Assembly (NCBI GenBank): GCA_963734955.1 | Contig: CAVTJO010000007.1 | Location: 310,001-374,000, forward strand | Direction of reading: 5' to 3' | DNA: 64,000 nucleotides | DNA from: UBA11986 sp963734955 | GTDB lineage: Bacteria; Bacteroidota; Ignavibacteria; UBA10030; UBA6906 | In this document: piece by piece, positions 17,174 to 31,268 of the stretch | Layout of the letters: every line of letters starts with the position of its first letter | How positions within the stretch are numbered: position 1 is the stretch's first letter | Notes under the pieces: generated by a model | Database searches by the model: none | The model's input: only the letters and a program-made list of their open reading frames with translations | What the model was told of the DNA's origin: nothing | Position numbers and translations under genes: made by a program

Positions 17174-18139
17174 ATGAAAAGAATTGGAGTCTTCACAAGT
17201 GGTGGCGACGCTCCCGGGATGAATGCCTGCGTCCGCGCAGTTGTTCGCACGGGAGTGTACAACGGTTGCGAGGTCGTCGGAATTCAACATGGATACGAGG
17301 GGATGATAGAGGGAAAGTTTGTTGAGTTGTCTCCCCGCTCGGTTTCCAATATCATTCAACGTGGAGGAACAATTCTCCGTACCGCTCGCTCGGAACATTT
17401 CAGAACCATCGAGGGACGCGCTGAGGCTGCTCGACGGATTCGGGAGAATGGTGTGGAAGGATTGGTGGCAATTGGCGGTGATGGAACGTTCCAGGGATCA
17501 GCGAAGCTCTCCGAGGAGCACGGCATCCCGATTATGGGAGTTCCCGGCACTATCGACAACGATCTGTTCGGGACGGATTTTACGATCGGGTATGACACCG
17601 CGGTGAACACAGCGATGGAGGCAATCGACAAGATTCGCGATACAGCGGCGTCGCATGATCGCTTGTTTTATGTTGAAGTAATGGGAAGGGATTCAGGATT
17701 TATCGCGCTTGACGTGGGTATCTCGAGTGGAGCCGAACACATTGCCATCCCGGAAGCACAAATTACCATTCAGGATTTCAAGGAGGAATTGGAGTCGTTG
17801 AAGAGACTCAAGTCCAGTGCGATCATTATCGTCGCGGAGGGTGAAGAGGAAGGGGGCGCGTTCAGTCTCGCAGAAAAAGTCAAGGGAGCTGCAGGATATG
17901 ATTATCGTGTGTGCGTGCTTGGTCATATCCAGCGGGGAGGGTCGCCAAGTGCGCGGGATCGACTACTTGCAAGCAGACTTGGCGTTGCTGCAGTGGAAGC
18001 CCTCCTTGAGGGACAGAAGGATCTCATGGTGGGAGAAATTCATGGCCGGATTGCATTTACGGCACTTCGGGATACTTGGACAAGAAAGAAGACCATGGAT
18101 GGCGACTTGTGGAGGGTTGCGTCTATTCTCGCCACTTGA
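17174..18139 (+). CDS. pfkA: ATP-dependent 6-phosphofructokinase
   Basis: Glycolytic kinase, 321 residues from the ATG at 17174. The frame is open to 17132, but the first 14 residues are not family-like. Motifs: TSGGDAPGMNACVR (ATP site), GGDGT at 101-105 with Gly104, which marks ATP-using rather than diphosphate-using enzymes, PGTIDND with the catalytic Asp, and EVMGRDSGFIAL for fructose-6-phosphate binding. GHIQRGGSPSARDR completes the sugar site. Last gene of the plus-strand run; the rRNA operon promoter begins 87 bases downstream. Confidence 0.95.
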   Translation: MKRIGVFTSGGDAPGMNACVRAVVRTGVYNGCEVVGIQHGYEGMIEGKFVELSPRSVSNIIQRGGTILRTARSEHFRTIEGRAEAARRIRENGVEGLVAIGGDGTFQGSAKLSEEHGIPIMGVPGTIDNDLFGTDFTIGYDTAVNTAMEAIDKIRDTAASHDRLFYVEVMGRDSGFIALDVGISSGAEHIAIPEAQITIQDFKEELESLKRLKSSAIIIVAEGEEEGGAFSLAEKVKGAAGYDYRVCVLGHIQRGGSPSARDRLLASRLGVAAVEALLEGQKDLMVGEIHGRIAFTALRDTWTRKKTMDGDLWRVASILAT

Positions 18140-18225
18140 TTCTTGATAAGAAAATCCGTACAATTGTGCAGCTTCATTGGATCTGCGGGCGAGTCTAAAA
18201 AGCAACAAAGACCACGTTTTAGTTC

Positions 18226-18254
18226 TTGACTTCCAAGCAGTTGTTTTGTATATT
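18226..18254 (+). promoter_or_regulatory. Predicted rRNA operon promoter
   Basis: TTGACT, 17 bases, TATATT, about 170 bases upstream of the mature 16S 5' end. The -10 runs on as TATATTTG, which also fits the Bacteroidetes TAnnTTTG pattern, so this site could be read under either convention. Confidence 0.65.
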
Positions 18255-18294
18255 TGAAGCCCGCCAAGAAGCGGTTTTCCAAGATTTTGCGGTT

Positions 18295-18304
18295 TGTTCT
18301 TTGA
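18295..18304 (+). promoter_or_regulatory. boxA-like antitermination site (16S leader)
   Basis: TGTTCTTTGA in the 16S leader, repeated exactly before the 23S gene at 20373. The pattern and double placement fit an rRNA boxA (NusB-NusE binding) element. Confidence 0.55.
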
Positions 18305-18423
18305 AATAGTGTGCATAGCCATAGTCAATCTTAGCAGAGTTAAAAACCTTGGCTAAGAATCCCAGATTTGGGATATAATGACGCCAAGCATCAAACTAGA
18401 CGTTTGAAGGTTTGAGAAAAACT

Positions 18424-19996
<1,573 letters not shown>

Positions 19997-20140
19997 AGTC
20001 ATTCTCCATCGCAAGATGGAAGACTACTTATTATAACTTAGCTCTGCTTGATTGTCTGTCGACTGTGCACACTATCTTTTTTATGTTGTCAAGAATACCT
20101 GCTAGAGTATTCCGGTTCATTTCGTTGTGCGAAGTGAATT

Positions 20141-20214
<74 letters not shown>

Positions 20215-20265
20215 CAACGGTCGGTGCTCAAACTGTCAATCGTTACTGAGGAACCACCGGGTTAC

Positions 20266-20338
20266 GGGGCTATAGCTCAATTGGGAGAGCGCCTGGTTTG
20301 CAACCAGGAGGTTAGCGGTTCGATCCCGCTTAGCTCCA
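20266..20338 (+). tRNA. tRNA-Ala (TGC)
   Basis: 73-base cloverleaf 51 bases after tRNA-Ile. Acceptor GGGGCTA pairs with TAGCTCC (one G-T), the anticodon is TGC in the loop TTTGCAA, and the T-loop is GTTCGATC. CCA is not encoded. Confidence 0.97.
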
Positions 20339-20372
20339 CACGATGTACCAGGGCCGACGAGAGTCGGTCTGC

Positions 20373-20382
20373 TGTTCTTTGA
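20373..20382 (+). promoter_or_regulatory. boxA-like antitermination site (23S leader)
   Basis: Second exact copy of TGTTCTTTGA, about 210 bases before the 23S gene, matching the copy in the 16S leader. Confidence 0.5.
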
Positions 20383-20590
20383 CAACTTGGAAGAGTGCTG
20401 TTAGATCGCTGCCAGTAGTTTTCTCGGCCTCGGGCTGAGAAGAACAAACGTAGAGAGTCTAACATACTGACATCAAACTGAGTAACAAAGTATCTATGAT
20501 GTATGTTGTAAGTTTTTCCGTAATCTTATTGATGCACCTGAATCCTGATGAAAGTCAGGATGAACAGTATCCGTGTCAATAAGGATTTTT

Positions 20591-23648
<3,058 letters not shown>

Positions 23649-23795
23649 TTTATTGAAGCGGATCTGTTCAGGGTGCATCAATAAGAATATGGAAAGACGC
23701 CTGATGTCAGAAAGCATTCTTTGCCATCCCGCCTTGCCGGGATGAGCATCCCGCAATCTTCTTTTGCGGGACCAATCTGTCAGAGTTGAATACAA
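23649..23795 (+). other. 23S-5S spacer with processing-type hairpins
   Basis: Two hairpins stand side by side here: CATCCCG pairing with CGGGATG, and TCCCGCAA pairing with TTGCGGGA. They are probably RNA processing structures; no T-run follows, so termination is unlikely. Confidence 0.4.
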
Positions 23796-23914
23796 CTTCT
23801 GGCGACCATAGCGGAGGTGTTACACCCGATCCCATTCCGAACTCGGCAGTTAAGCCCTCCAGCGCCGATGGTACTGCTCGTGCGAACGTGTGGTAGAGTA
23901 GGACGTTGCCGGAG
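23796..23914 (+). rRNA. rrf: 5S ribosomal RNA
   Basis: About 119 bases with the expected order: TTCTGGCGACCATAGCG, then GATCCCATTCCGAACTCGG, then GTGGTAGAGTAGGACGTTGCC. The ends pair to form helix I. Ends are approximate by a few bases. Confidence 0.95.
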
Positions 23915-23929
23915 TTATTTTATTTATAG

Positions 23930-23959
23930 AGGCCTCAAGTGCTGAACTTGAGGCCTTTT
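23930..23959 (+). terminator. Rho-independent terminator of the rRNA operon
   Basis: Perfect 11-bp stem AGGCCTCAAGT / ACTTGAGGCCT with a 5-base loop, followed by TTT and more pyrimidines, 15 bases after 5S. A second GC hairpin (CCCGCC / GGCGGG, 24001-24019) lies just downstream without a T-run. Confidence 0.85.
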
Positions 23960-24081
23960 CTGTTCTTAGCCCTTGCCGAGCACGAATCAAACTGGAGGAA
24001 CCCGCCTGTTCTCGGCGGGAGTTTGTTGGGTTGAGACTCTTCGGAAGAAGTCTGGACATCGTCTGTGAAGGATGAAGATGT

Positions 24082-24110
24082 TTGCTTTTTCTTTTGCAGT
24101 GGGCTATATT
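24082..24110 (+). promoter_or_regulatory. Predicted promoter upstream of the receptor relic
   Basis: TTGCTT, 17 bases, TATATT. It probably once drove the TonB-dependent receptor gene now decayed downstream and may still drive the LamG lipoprotein genes. Confidence 0.4.
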
Positions 24111-24299
24111 CCCTTCACATGGCTTCTATTAAAGCAGGTTTCACCAAACTCTGTACTCCGGATACCCTTCGGCAGAACTAACCGACTCAGGGTCTGCGCT
24201 CCGAGAGACCGATCCCTTGAACAGTCGCTCCATCATCCGACAAATGAAAAATCCAGCGTGCGTCAAGGACTCAGCCTACTTTCTCAGGAGCAGTAATGC

Positions 24300-24726
24300 C
24301 CTACCGGCCCCCATTAGACACTGCTGTCCCCTCTATCTACTTTCTGTTCTTGCTCCATCCTTCTGCGCGTGCTCAATGTATGACCAACCGATATCCGGTG
24401 TGAATGTTATTGTCACCGGTCTGAACATCCAGGGTATTCGCGGTGGTGTAACTGATGACCTTGGGTACTGCAAATGTGCTTGATCTTTCGCCTGAGTTGT
24501 CTTTTATTGACTTCTTGCGCTCACACCTCATTCGCGATATTTTCCACATTGCCAGCCAGCGCAAGCCGGTAGACATCGATAAGAATCATGGATACCTGAC
24601 GCATTTGGGAACTTCTACGCTAACCCGACGTACGGACAAGCATTCAGGTACCAGCCCCCCATGTCCGTTCGGTTGGGGATGGAGGTGAGTTTCTGGACGG
24701 CGGTTCATCCACATCAAGTGAATTGA
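24300..24726 (+). pseudogene. Remnant of a TonB-dependent receptor gene
   Basis: Two ends of a receptor survive with the middle missing. At about 24385-24470 the peptide ISGVNVIVTGLNIQGIRGG, followed by VTDDLGY, resembles the carboxypeptidase-like regulatory domain at receptor N-termini. A shifted frame continues as LDLSPELSFIDF and KPVDID. At about 24600-24726 another frame gives DAFGNFYANPTYGQAFRYQ, then PPMSVRLGMEVSF, the typical last barrel strand of TonB-dependent receptors, with a 10-residue tail and TGA. A full receptor needs over 2 kb, so more than 1.5 kb has been deleted; sequencing error cannot explain it. Its stop overlaps the TTG start of the first LamG gene. Confidence 0.6.
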
Positions 24727-25568
24727 GGCTTGCGCGTTGGGGGCCGTGGCTCCTGATGAGCGTTCTTTCAGTCGTTGCCGGCGGATGCAGTTCTCCGCCG
24801 CCAATACCGGTGGAGGGTCTTCAGCTCTGGTTGAAGGCGGATGCAGGCGTTACGCTCAATGGCTCGAACGTCAGTAAGTGGGCAGACCAGAGCGGCAACG
24901 GTAATGATGCAATCCAACCAGATTTGCGACGTCAGCCGCTCCTGGCGAAGGATGGTCTGAATGGGAAACCCACGATTCGGTTTGACGGCCTTGACGATAG
25001 GTTGGGCCTGACTGGCTCGAAACGGCTGGCGCAGATCAGTCTGTTCATGGTATTCAAAATGGACTGGGGCACCTATGTGACCTACGATCCCATCGACTTC
25101 GGCGATATTCAAGCCGACGGCCAGGTATGGGGCATCAGCTTGCAGAGTCAGTATACCAGTTTCTCTCCAGACACCGTCAATATTTTCGCCGGATTTTATG
25201 GTGCAGAAAGGGCAGTTTTGCCCCGCTGTGCGGCATTGGGCATGTGGCATAGTATCAGTGTTGTCACCGATCGCGTCATGCGGAACACGACCTTCCGAGC
25301 AAATGGGATCGATGCGCAGGTGCTACACCCGCACATCAATGTGTCCATCTCCGTTCCCATCGGGAACTCGACGGGCACTGGCATGGGACAAATTGCGGGG
25401 CCCGATGGCACTCAGCCCCCACCCGGTAGTACCGCTGCCAAATGCGATATCGCAGAAGTGATCCTCTATGACGTGGTCATCTCAGATTCATTAAGGCGGT
25501 CGGTGGAGCAGTACCTTGGAATGAGGTATCAGCTTCCGCCGACAGGAGAAGTCAAATCACGACAGTAA
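24723..25568 (+). CDS. LamG-like domain lipoprotein, array copy 1
   Basis: 281 residues. A signal peptide with lipobox (VLSVVAGGC) is followed by one concanavalin A-like (LamG/Laminin_G_3 type) domain of about 230 residues. It opens with LQLWLKADAGVTLNGSNVSK and WADQSGNGNDAIQ and includes GKPTIRFDGLDDRL; the C-terminal part reads CDIAEVILYD, SLRRSVEQYLGMRY. Such domains often bind carbohydrate on the cell surface. No catalytic residues are evident. The TTG at 24723 gives an arginine-bearing signal peptide and overlaps the upstream stop; ATG 24756 is the alternative. First of four tandem copies with a period near 835 bases. Confidence 0.82.
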   Translation: MRLARWGPWLLMSVLSVVAGGCSSPPPIPVEGLQLWLKADAGVTLNGSNVSKWADQSGNGNDAIQPDLRRQPLLAKDGLNGKPTIRFDGLDDRLGLTGSKRLAQISLFMVFKMDWGTYVTYDPIDFGDIQADGQVWGISLQSQYTSFSPDTVNIFAGFYGAERAVLPRCAALGMWHSISVVTDRVMRNTTFRANGIDAQVLHPHINVSISVPIGNSTGTGMGQIAGPDGTQPPPGSTAAKCDIAEVILYDVVISDSLRRSVEQYLGMRYQLPPTGEVKSRQ

Positions 25569-25588
25569 TCCTGAAGCGACCATGGACG

Positions 25589-26401
25589 ATGTTGATTGTT
25601 GCGCTCGCTTTTTGTGGGATCCAGTGCACCGGGCCGGCACCGATACCCACTGCCGGTCTTCAACTCTGGCTGAAAGCAGATGCAGGCGTGACGCTCAATG
25701 GCTCGAACGTCAGCAAGTGGGCTGACCAGAGCGGCCAAGGGAATGATGCCATCCAACTGGATTTGCCGCGTCAGCCGCTCCTTGTGAAGGACGGCCTGAA
25801 CGGCAAACCCACCATTCGGTTTGACGGCCTTGGCAACAGGTTGGGGCTGACGGGCTCGAAACGCATGACCAAAATCAGTCTGTTCATAGTGTTCAAAATG
25901 GATTCCGGTACGTATGTGAGCCATAATCTCATCGACTTTGGCGATATCGATGCTGAGGGCAGTGTGTGGGGGGTCAATCTGCAAACCAGCTATACCGGAT
26001 TCTCTCCGGACATCGTCAACATCTTCGCTGGCCAATATGGTGAAGTAAGGGCGGTTGCACCACGCTGTGCCGCATTTGGCATGTGGCATAGTATTAGTGT
26101 CGTCACCGATCGCGTCATGAGCACCACGACCGTTCGTGAGAATGGGATTGATGCGCAGACGACCCTGCCGCACAACAACTTGTCTATCTCCGTTCCCATA
26201 GGGAACCCCACAGGCACAGGCGGGCAAATTGCAGGGCCCGATGGGACGCAGCCCCCACCCGGCAGGACTGCTGCCAAATGCGACATCGCTGAAGTGATTC
26301 TCTACGACAGAGTCCTCTCAGATTCGCTAAGGCGGTCGGTGGAGCAATACCTCGGAATGAAGTATCAGCTTCCGCCGACAGGAGAAGTCAAATCACGATA
26401 G
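25589..26401 (+). CDS. LamG-like domain lipoprotein, array copy 2
   Basis: 270 residues, same architecture as copy 1 and very close in sequence through the N-terminal half. The hydrophobic N-terminus LIVALAFCGIQC ends in a cysteine, but with Gln rather than Gly/Ala before it, so the lipobox is non-canonical. The family core WADQSGQGNDAIQLD, GKPTIRFDGLGNRLGLTGSK and CDIAEVILYDRVLSDSLRRS is intact. Only about 20 bases separate it from copy 1. The frame is open upstream with no ATG, so ATG 25589 is the first plausible start. Confidence 0.8.
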   Translation: MLIVALAFCGIQCTGPAPIPTAGLQLWLKADAGVTLNGSNVSKWADQSGQGNDAIQLDLPRQPLLVKDGLNGKPTIRFDGLGNRLGLTGSKRMTKISLFIVFKMDSGTYVSHNLIDFGDIDAEGSVWGVNLQTSYTGFSPDIVNIFAGQYGEVRAVAPRCAAFGMWHSISVVTDRVMSTTTVRENGIDAQTTLPHNNLSISVPIGNPTGTGGQIAGPDGTQPPPGRTAAKCDIAEVILYDRVLSDSLRRSVEQYLGMKYQLPPTGEVKSR

Positions 26402-26418
26402 TAATTCTCGAAGAGACC

Positions 26419-27240
26419 TTGGCGGTGTTGATGGTTGCGCTCGCTCTTTGTGGGATCCAGTGCAGCGGGCAGGCACCGATACCGACTGCCGGTCTTCAAC
26501 TCTGGCTGAAAGCAGATGCAGGCGTGACTCTCAATGGCTCGAACGTCAGTAAGTGGGCTGACCAGAGCGGCAAAGGTAATGATGCCATCCAACCGGATTT
26601 GCCACGTCAACCGTTCCTGGTGAGGGATGGTCTGAACGGGAAGCCCACAATTCGGTTTGACGGCCTTGATGACAGGTTGGGACTGACCGGATCGAAGCGT
26701 ATGACTCAGATCAGCTTTTTCATGGTATTCAAAATGGATTCCGATACCTTTGCAGATGACGATCCTATCTTGTTCGGCGACATCGATGTTGACGGACATA
26801 TATGGGGTGTGGCACTGGAAAACGAGCTTACGGGATTCTCTCCGGATACGATCAACATATACTCTGGATTCAACGGCGTACACGCAGTTGTACCACGCCG
26901 TGTCACGCTTGGCATGTGGCATAATATCAGTGTCGTCACCGATGGCGTTATGTGGAACACCACGTTGAGGGCCAATGGGGTGGATGCGCAGGTCACGCAC
27001 ATGCACGATATTAACATGTTCATCTCTGTTCCCATTGGAAATCCCACTGGCACGGGGGTGGGTGGAATTGGAGGGACCGATGGCGTTCGGCCTCCGATTG
27101 GGCGTACCGCAACCAATTGCGACGTCGCGGAAGTGATTCTGTACGACACAGTCCTCCCGGATTCGCTGAGGAGGTCGGTGGAGCAGTACCTTGGAATGAA
27201 GTATCAGCTCCCGCCGACAGGAGAAGTCCAATCACGATAG
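26419..27240 (+). CDS. LamG-like domain lipoprotein, array copy 3
   Basis: 273 residues from a TTG start (26419); in-frame ATG codons follow within the signal peptide. N-terminus LMVALALCGIQC, then LQLWLKADAGVTLNGSNVSK as in copies 1 and 2. The variable middle (DDDPILFGDIDVDGHIWGVAL) and the glycine-rich GGIGGTDGVRPPIG loop differ from its neighbours, which suggests diversification of the ligand face while the scaffold is kept. 17 bases separate it from copy 2. No ribosome site is obvious, as with the other copies, so translation may depend on coupling to the preceding stop. Confidence 0.8.
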   Translation: MAVLMVALALCGIQCSGQAPIPTAGLQLWLKADAGVTLNGSNVSKWADQSGKGNDAIQPDLPRQPFLVRDGLNGKPTIRFDGLDDRLGLTGSKRMTQISFFMVFKMDSDTFADDDPILFGDIDVDGHIWGVALENELTGFSPDTINIYSGFNGVHAVVPRRVTLGMWHNISVVTDGVMWNTTLRANGVDAQVTHMHDINMFISVPIGNPTGTGVGGIGGTDGVRPPIGRTATNCDVAEVILYDTVLPDSLRRSVEQYLGMKYQLPPTGEVQSR

Positions 27241-27263
27241 TCATCCCGAACCGAGCATTGTCG

Positions 27264-28070
27264 ATGTTGATGGTTGCTCTCGCTCTGTGTGGGATCCAGT
27301 GCGGCGTGCCGGCACCGATACCCACTGCCGATCTTCAACTCTGGCTGAAAGCGGATGCGGGTGTGACCCTCAATGGCTCGAAGGTAAGCAAGTGGGCTGA
27401 CCAGAGCGGCAATAGTAATGACGCGATTGAGCAGGACGGAGATCGTCAGCCACTCCTTGTGGCGAACGGCCTGAACGGCAAACCCACGATTCGCTTTGAC
27501 GGAGTTAATGATCGGCTGGGACTGACAGGCTCGAAGCTTATGTCTCAGATCAGTCTCTTCATCGTATTCAAGATAGACTCTGGTGTGCTCGACTACGTTC
27601 CCATCGCATTCGGCGACATGGATGCTGACGGCCGGATCTGGGGACTTTACGTCACCGGGGATGCGGGATACTCTCCGGACACCATTTATGTCTTTGGTGG
27701 ATTCAATAGGGGAGCAAGAGCGATTGCGCGAGGGTGTGCTGCATTCGGCCTGTGGCACTATATCAGCGTGGTCACCAATGGCGTCATATGGAGCACCACG
27801 TTGCGTGTGAACGGGATGGACGCAAAGATGTCATTTGACCCGATCGATATGTCTCTCTCGGTTCCCATTGGCAACCCAACCGGCACCGGTACAGGTGGAA
27901 TCGCAGGGGGCGATGCTCTGCGGCCTCCGTTCGGGCGGATCGCTTCCAAATGCGACATCGCGGAAGTGATTCTGTACGACACGGTCCTTTCGGATTTGCA
28001 GAGGCGGTCAGTCGAGCACTATCTGGCCGAAAAGTATGGACTTCCACAGATGGTCGGAGCTGGGAAATAG
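27264..28070 (+). CDS. LamG-like domain lipoprotein, array copy 4
   Basis: 268 residues from ATG 27264 (TTG 27258 is possible). Same N-terminus (LMVALALCGIQC) and fold, but the most divergent copy: SGNSNDAIEQDGDRQPLL, VLDYVPIAFGDMDADGRIWG, and a different C-terminus (YLAEKYGLPQMVGAGK). The frame is open far upstream into copy 3, but that part is the reverse phase of copy 3's end and is not real. Only 11 bases separate its stop from the start of the sensor kinase gene, so array and kinase are very likely one transcript. Confidence 0.8.
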   Translation: MLMVALALCGIQCGVPAPIPTADLQLWLKADAGVTLNGSKVSKWADQSGNSNDAIEQDGDRQPLLVANGLNGKPTIRFDGVNDRLGLTGSKLMSQISLFIVFKIDSGVLDYVPIAFGDMDADGRIWGLYVTGDAGYSPDTIYVFGGFNRGARAIARGCAAFGLWHYISVVTNGVIWSTTLRVNGMDAKMSFDPIDMSLSVPIGNPTGTGTGGIAGGDALRPPFGRIASKCDIAEVILYDTVLSDLQRRSVEHYLAEKYGLPQMVGAGK

Positions 28071-28081
28071 ACGGGGTTTTT

Positions 28082-31000
28082 ATGCGCGTTGGACCGAAAC
28101 AACTCAGCACGCTGCTTCTCCTGGCTTTGCCGGCACACGTCTACGCCCGCTTGCCCGACCTGACTTTCGAACATCTGACAAACCATCAGGGTCTACTGGG
28201 AAATGAAGTGCATTGCCTTCTTCAGGACAGTCGCGGGTACATGTGGTTTGGGACGGAGAAAGGATTGAACAGGTATGATGGGTACGGCTTCACCGTGTAC
28301 AAGCATGAGCCGGGAAACCCTTCGAGCATTGTCGATGCCAAAGTGCAGTCTCTGTGGGAAGATAAGCAGGGAACGCTCTGGGTTGGGACGTGGCAGGGTC
28401 TCGAGAAGTTTGATCGCGCATCAAATACATTCACTCATTTCTTGCCCAATCCGCAAGCGCCGCCCGGCGATTGGAGCAATGTCATCTACGATCTTCGTGA
28501 AGGCAAAGATGGCACACTCTGGGTGGGAGGAGACGGGCTCAAGGCCTTCGATAGATCCACGGGAAAATTCACCTTCTTCCGGCATGACAGCAGCGATACT
28601 CATAGTCTTCTTCATGACCATGTGAATGCAATCTACGAGGATAAGTCGGGCGCATTGTGGATAGGCACCGGTGGAGGTCTTGATCGGATGGACCCTTCAA
28701 CGGGAAAGTTCGTTCACTACTGGCGTGACGAAAACATGCACACCGGGTTCTTCCCGGAGTGGGGAACTTCAGTCCATTGGATCCAGACAATCTACGAAGA
28801 CCGAAAAGGGATCCTCTGGCTCTGTACAAACGGAGGTCCTGTTGCTTTTGATCGAAAGACAGGCGCTTGTAAGCCCTACCGTATCTTTCGGTCCGAACCC
28901 GATAGTACGAACCGCAGTGTCTCCTCGGTGTGTGAAGATGAGTCGGGCAACCTGTGGATCGGCACGTGGGGAAAAGGTCTGATGGCTTATGACGAGCGGG
29001 CAGATAGTTTCGTTTCCTCTCATCTCGACTCCACCGTCCTGCCCTCTAATGGTATTTGCACGTTGTACAAAGACCGCGCCGGGACCCTATGGATAGGAAC
29101 AAATGGAGACGGTGTTTTGAAGGCGGTAAGAACCGAAAGCCGGTTCACACCCTTTGTCCATGATGGCCGTAAGCCGACGGGTCTCTCGAACAACGATGTG
29201 AGGTTCATCTATCAGGATGGCAACCGGATCACCATAGGGACCGCACTCGGAACCGATGACTTCAACCGGCGCACGGGAGTTTTCCATGATCCGGTTGCAT
29301 GGGAACGACCCTATCCCATCACAGGCGCTTTTCGTTCACGGTCCGGCATCATCTGGACAGGAATGGAAGATGATGGAATAAACCGGGTGCAGGATAATCC
29401 CTACAGGCGCAAGTTCTACAGTACCCGGCAAGCAGGTCTCGGCAGCTCCGCGTGCTCGATCTTTGAGGACCGGAGAGGTCTCGTGTGGATGCTGATCAGT
29501 AACACAGGACTCTGCCAGTTCGACCCACGAACTGAGCAGTTCAAGAATCTTAGCATCGGCCAGACCCAGTCTTCAGTTTCTGCACGCTCGATCATTGAGG
29601 ATTCGATCGACAACACGGAAAAGGGATGGGCGCTCTGGATTGGCACCAATGATGGCTTGTGGAGGTACGATGCCCGGGCTGATGCATTCACACGGTTTGG
29701 CCATGACCCCAAAGACCCCGCCAGTCTTTCGAGCAATACAGTAGCGACGGTGTTTCGGGATTCACATGGCATGCTCTGGATCGGGACTGACCAGGGAGCT
29801 GAACCGGATGGACTCGACGACCGGCCGGTTCGAGTCTTACACCGAAAACAACGGACTACCGGACAATCTTGTTCTCGGTATCCTTGAAGACGGACACGAT
29901 CGCATTTGGCTCAGCACACCCAAAGCGATTTCGAAGCTCGATCCCCAAACGAAAAGGTTTGTCAACTATGGTATGAAAGAGGTCTTGCCGGACATCCGTT
30001 TCGGTCCGGGATGTTGTCTCCGAAGCACGGACGGCGAAATGTACTTCGGCGGGGAAGGCGGCTTTGTTATTTTTAATCCCGACAGCATCAGAGAGAATCT
30101 GTATGCCCCGCCTCTTGTGATCACGGGGTTCAAGAAATTCGACGCAGCCGTGACACTCGACAGCGCGATCTCCGAGAAGAAAGCAATCGAGCTGTCATAC
30201 AAGGACAATATGTTCTCGTTCGAGTTCATCGCTTTGAACTTCACCCACCCGGAAGAAAACCAATACGCGTATAAGCTTGAGGGGCACGACAACGATTGGA
30301 CTTATTGTGGTAACCAGCAGTACGCACGGTACATCAATATTGAGGAAGGGAAATACGTGTTCAGAGTGAAGGGATCGAACAATGATGGAGTCTGGAATGA
30401 GGAAGGGATTTCCCTTGCTGTGATTATCACTCCGCCATGGTGGAAGACTGCATGGTTCACTGTTTTTCTTTGGGTGTCTGTTGCAGGTTCTATTGGCGGT
30501 ACGGCGAGATATATTGAGATGAGAAAGTTGAAGAAGAAAATCGACCAGTTGGAACGTGAGCGGGCGTTGGAGCATGAGCGAGCCCGCATTTCACAGGACA
30601 TGCATGATGAAGTCGGGTCCAGTTTGTCAGAGATCTCCATACTTAGTGAGCTGGCAAAAAAGAAGCCGGAGGAGGCAGGAGCGCACATTCAGGAAATCTC
30701 CGAGCGTGCTGCAGAAGTGATTGACAGTGTCAGCGAAATTGTCTGGGCGATGAACCCGAAGAACGACACGCTCGACAACCTCGTGGCCCACGTACGAAGA
30801 TACTCGGTCAAGTATCTGAGCCTTGCACGCATCGGGTGCAAGTTCGTTGCCCCGGATACTGTTCCTGCAACGCCCCTTGCGGCGGAGGTGCGACGGAACC
30901 TGTTTCTCGTCGTCAAAGAGACGCTGCATAACGTCGTCAAACATTCAAAAGCAACAGAGGTTACGATGACTGTAGAGTGTGAGGAAAACAGAGTCGGAAA

Positions 31001-31185
31001 TTCTGATTGCGGACAATGGAAACGGGTTCGTCATCGATGAACGCCAGGGGACGGGCAACGGACTTACTAACATGGTCAAGCGGATGGCCGATGTCGGCGG
31101 GACATGTACAATCCAGTCGACGCCGGACCTTGGGACCGTTATTGCATTTGCCATTCCAATACGAACGGAGAGCCACGATGCATAG
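28082..31185 (+). pseudogene. Two-component propeller sensor histidine kinase, two frameshifts
   Basis: Reconstructed product about 1033 residues. A signal peptide is followed by a long periplasmic region of regulator-propeller repeats (WFGTEKGLNRYDG, LWVGTWQGLEKFD, LWIGTGGGLDRMD and others), a Y_Y_Y domain (YAYKLEGHDNDWTYCG), one transmembrane helix (AWFTVFLWVSVAGSIGG), a coiled coil, a HisKA_3-type dimerisation domain with the phospho-His in DMHDEVGSSLSEIS, and an HATPase domain (NLFLVVKETLHNVVKHS, then ADNGNGF). Frame breaks lie at about 29794-29799 and about 30992-30997; each is cured by removing one base. Domain order resembles HTCS sensors of Bacteroidetes but with a separate regulator. 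Either a recent pseudogene or consensus errors. Confidence 0.8.
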
Positions 31186-31211
31186 ACCGACCCTCACTCC
31201 GGTGCCCTGGC

Positions 31212-31240
31212 ATTCAATTACTTCATTCTCAGTATTGAAT
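31212..31240 (+). promoter_or_regulatory. Inverted repeat overlapping the regulator promoter
   Basis: ATTCAAT at 31212-31218 and its exact complement ATTGAAT at 31234-31240, 22 bases apart start to start (two helical turns). The right arm covers the predicted -35 box. A candidate operator, perhaps for autoregulation. Confidence 0.35.
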
Positions 31241-31263
31241 CATCAATCCTTCAGCATTACATT
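31235..31263 (+). promoter_or_regulatory. Predicted near-leaderless promoter of the NarL-type regulator
   Basis: TTGAAT, 17 bases, TACATT. The -10 ends only 5 bases before the ATG at 31269, so the transcript would start at or next to the start codon. The regulator could thus be made independently of the upstream kinase transcript. Confidence 0.4.
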
Positions 31264-31268
31264 GAGCC

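Noticed and set aside
18374..18379. Second rRNA promoter at TATAAT
   Set aside because: The only -35-like TTGGCT is 19 bases away, and the site lies in an inverted repeat close to the 16S 5' end, so an RNA processing stem is more likely.
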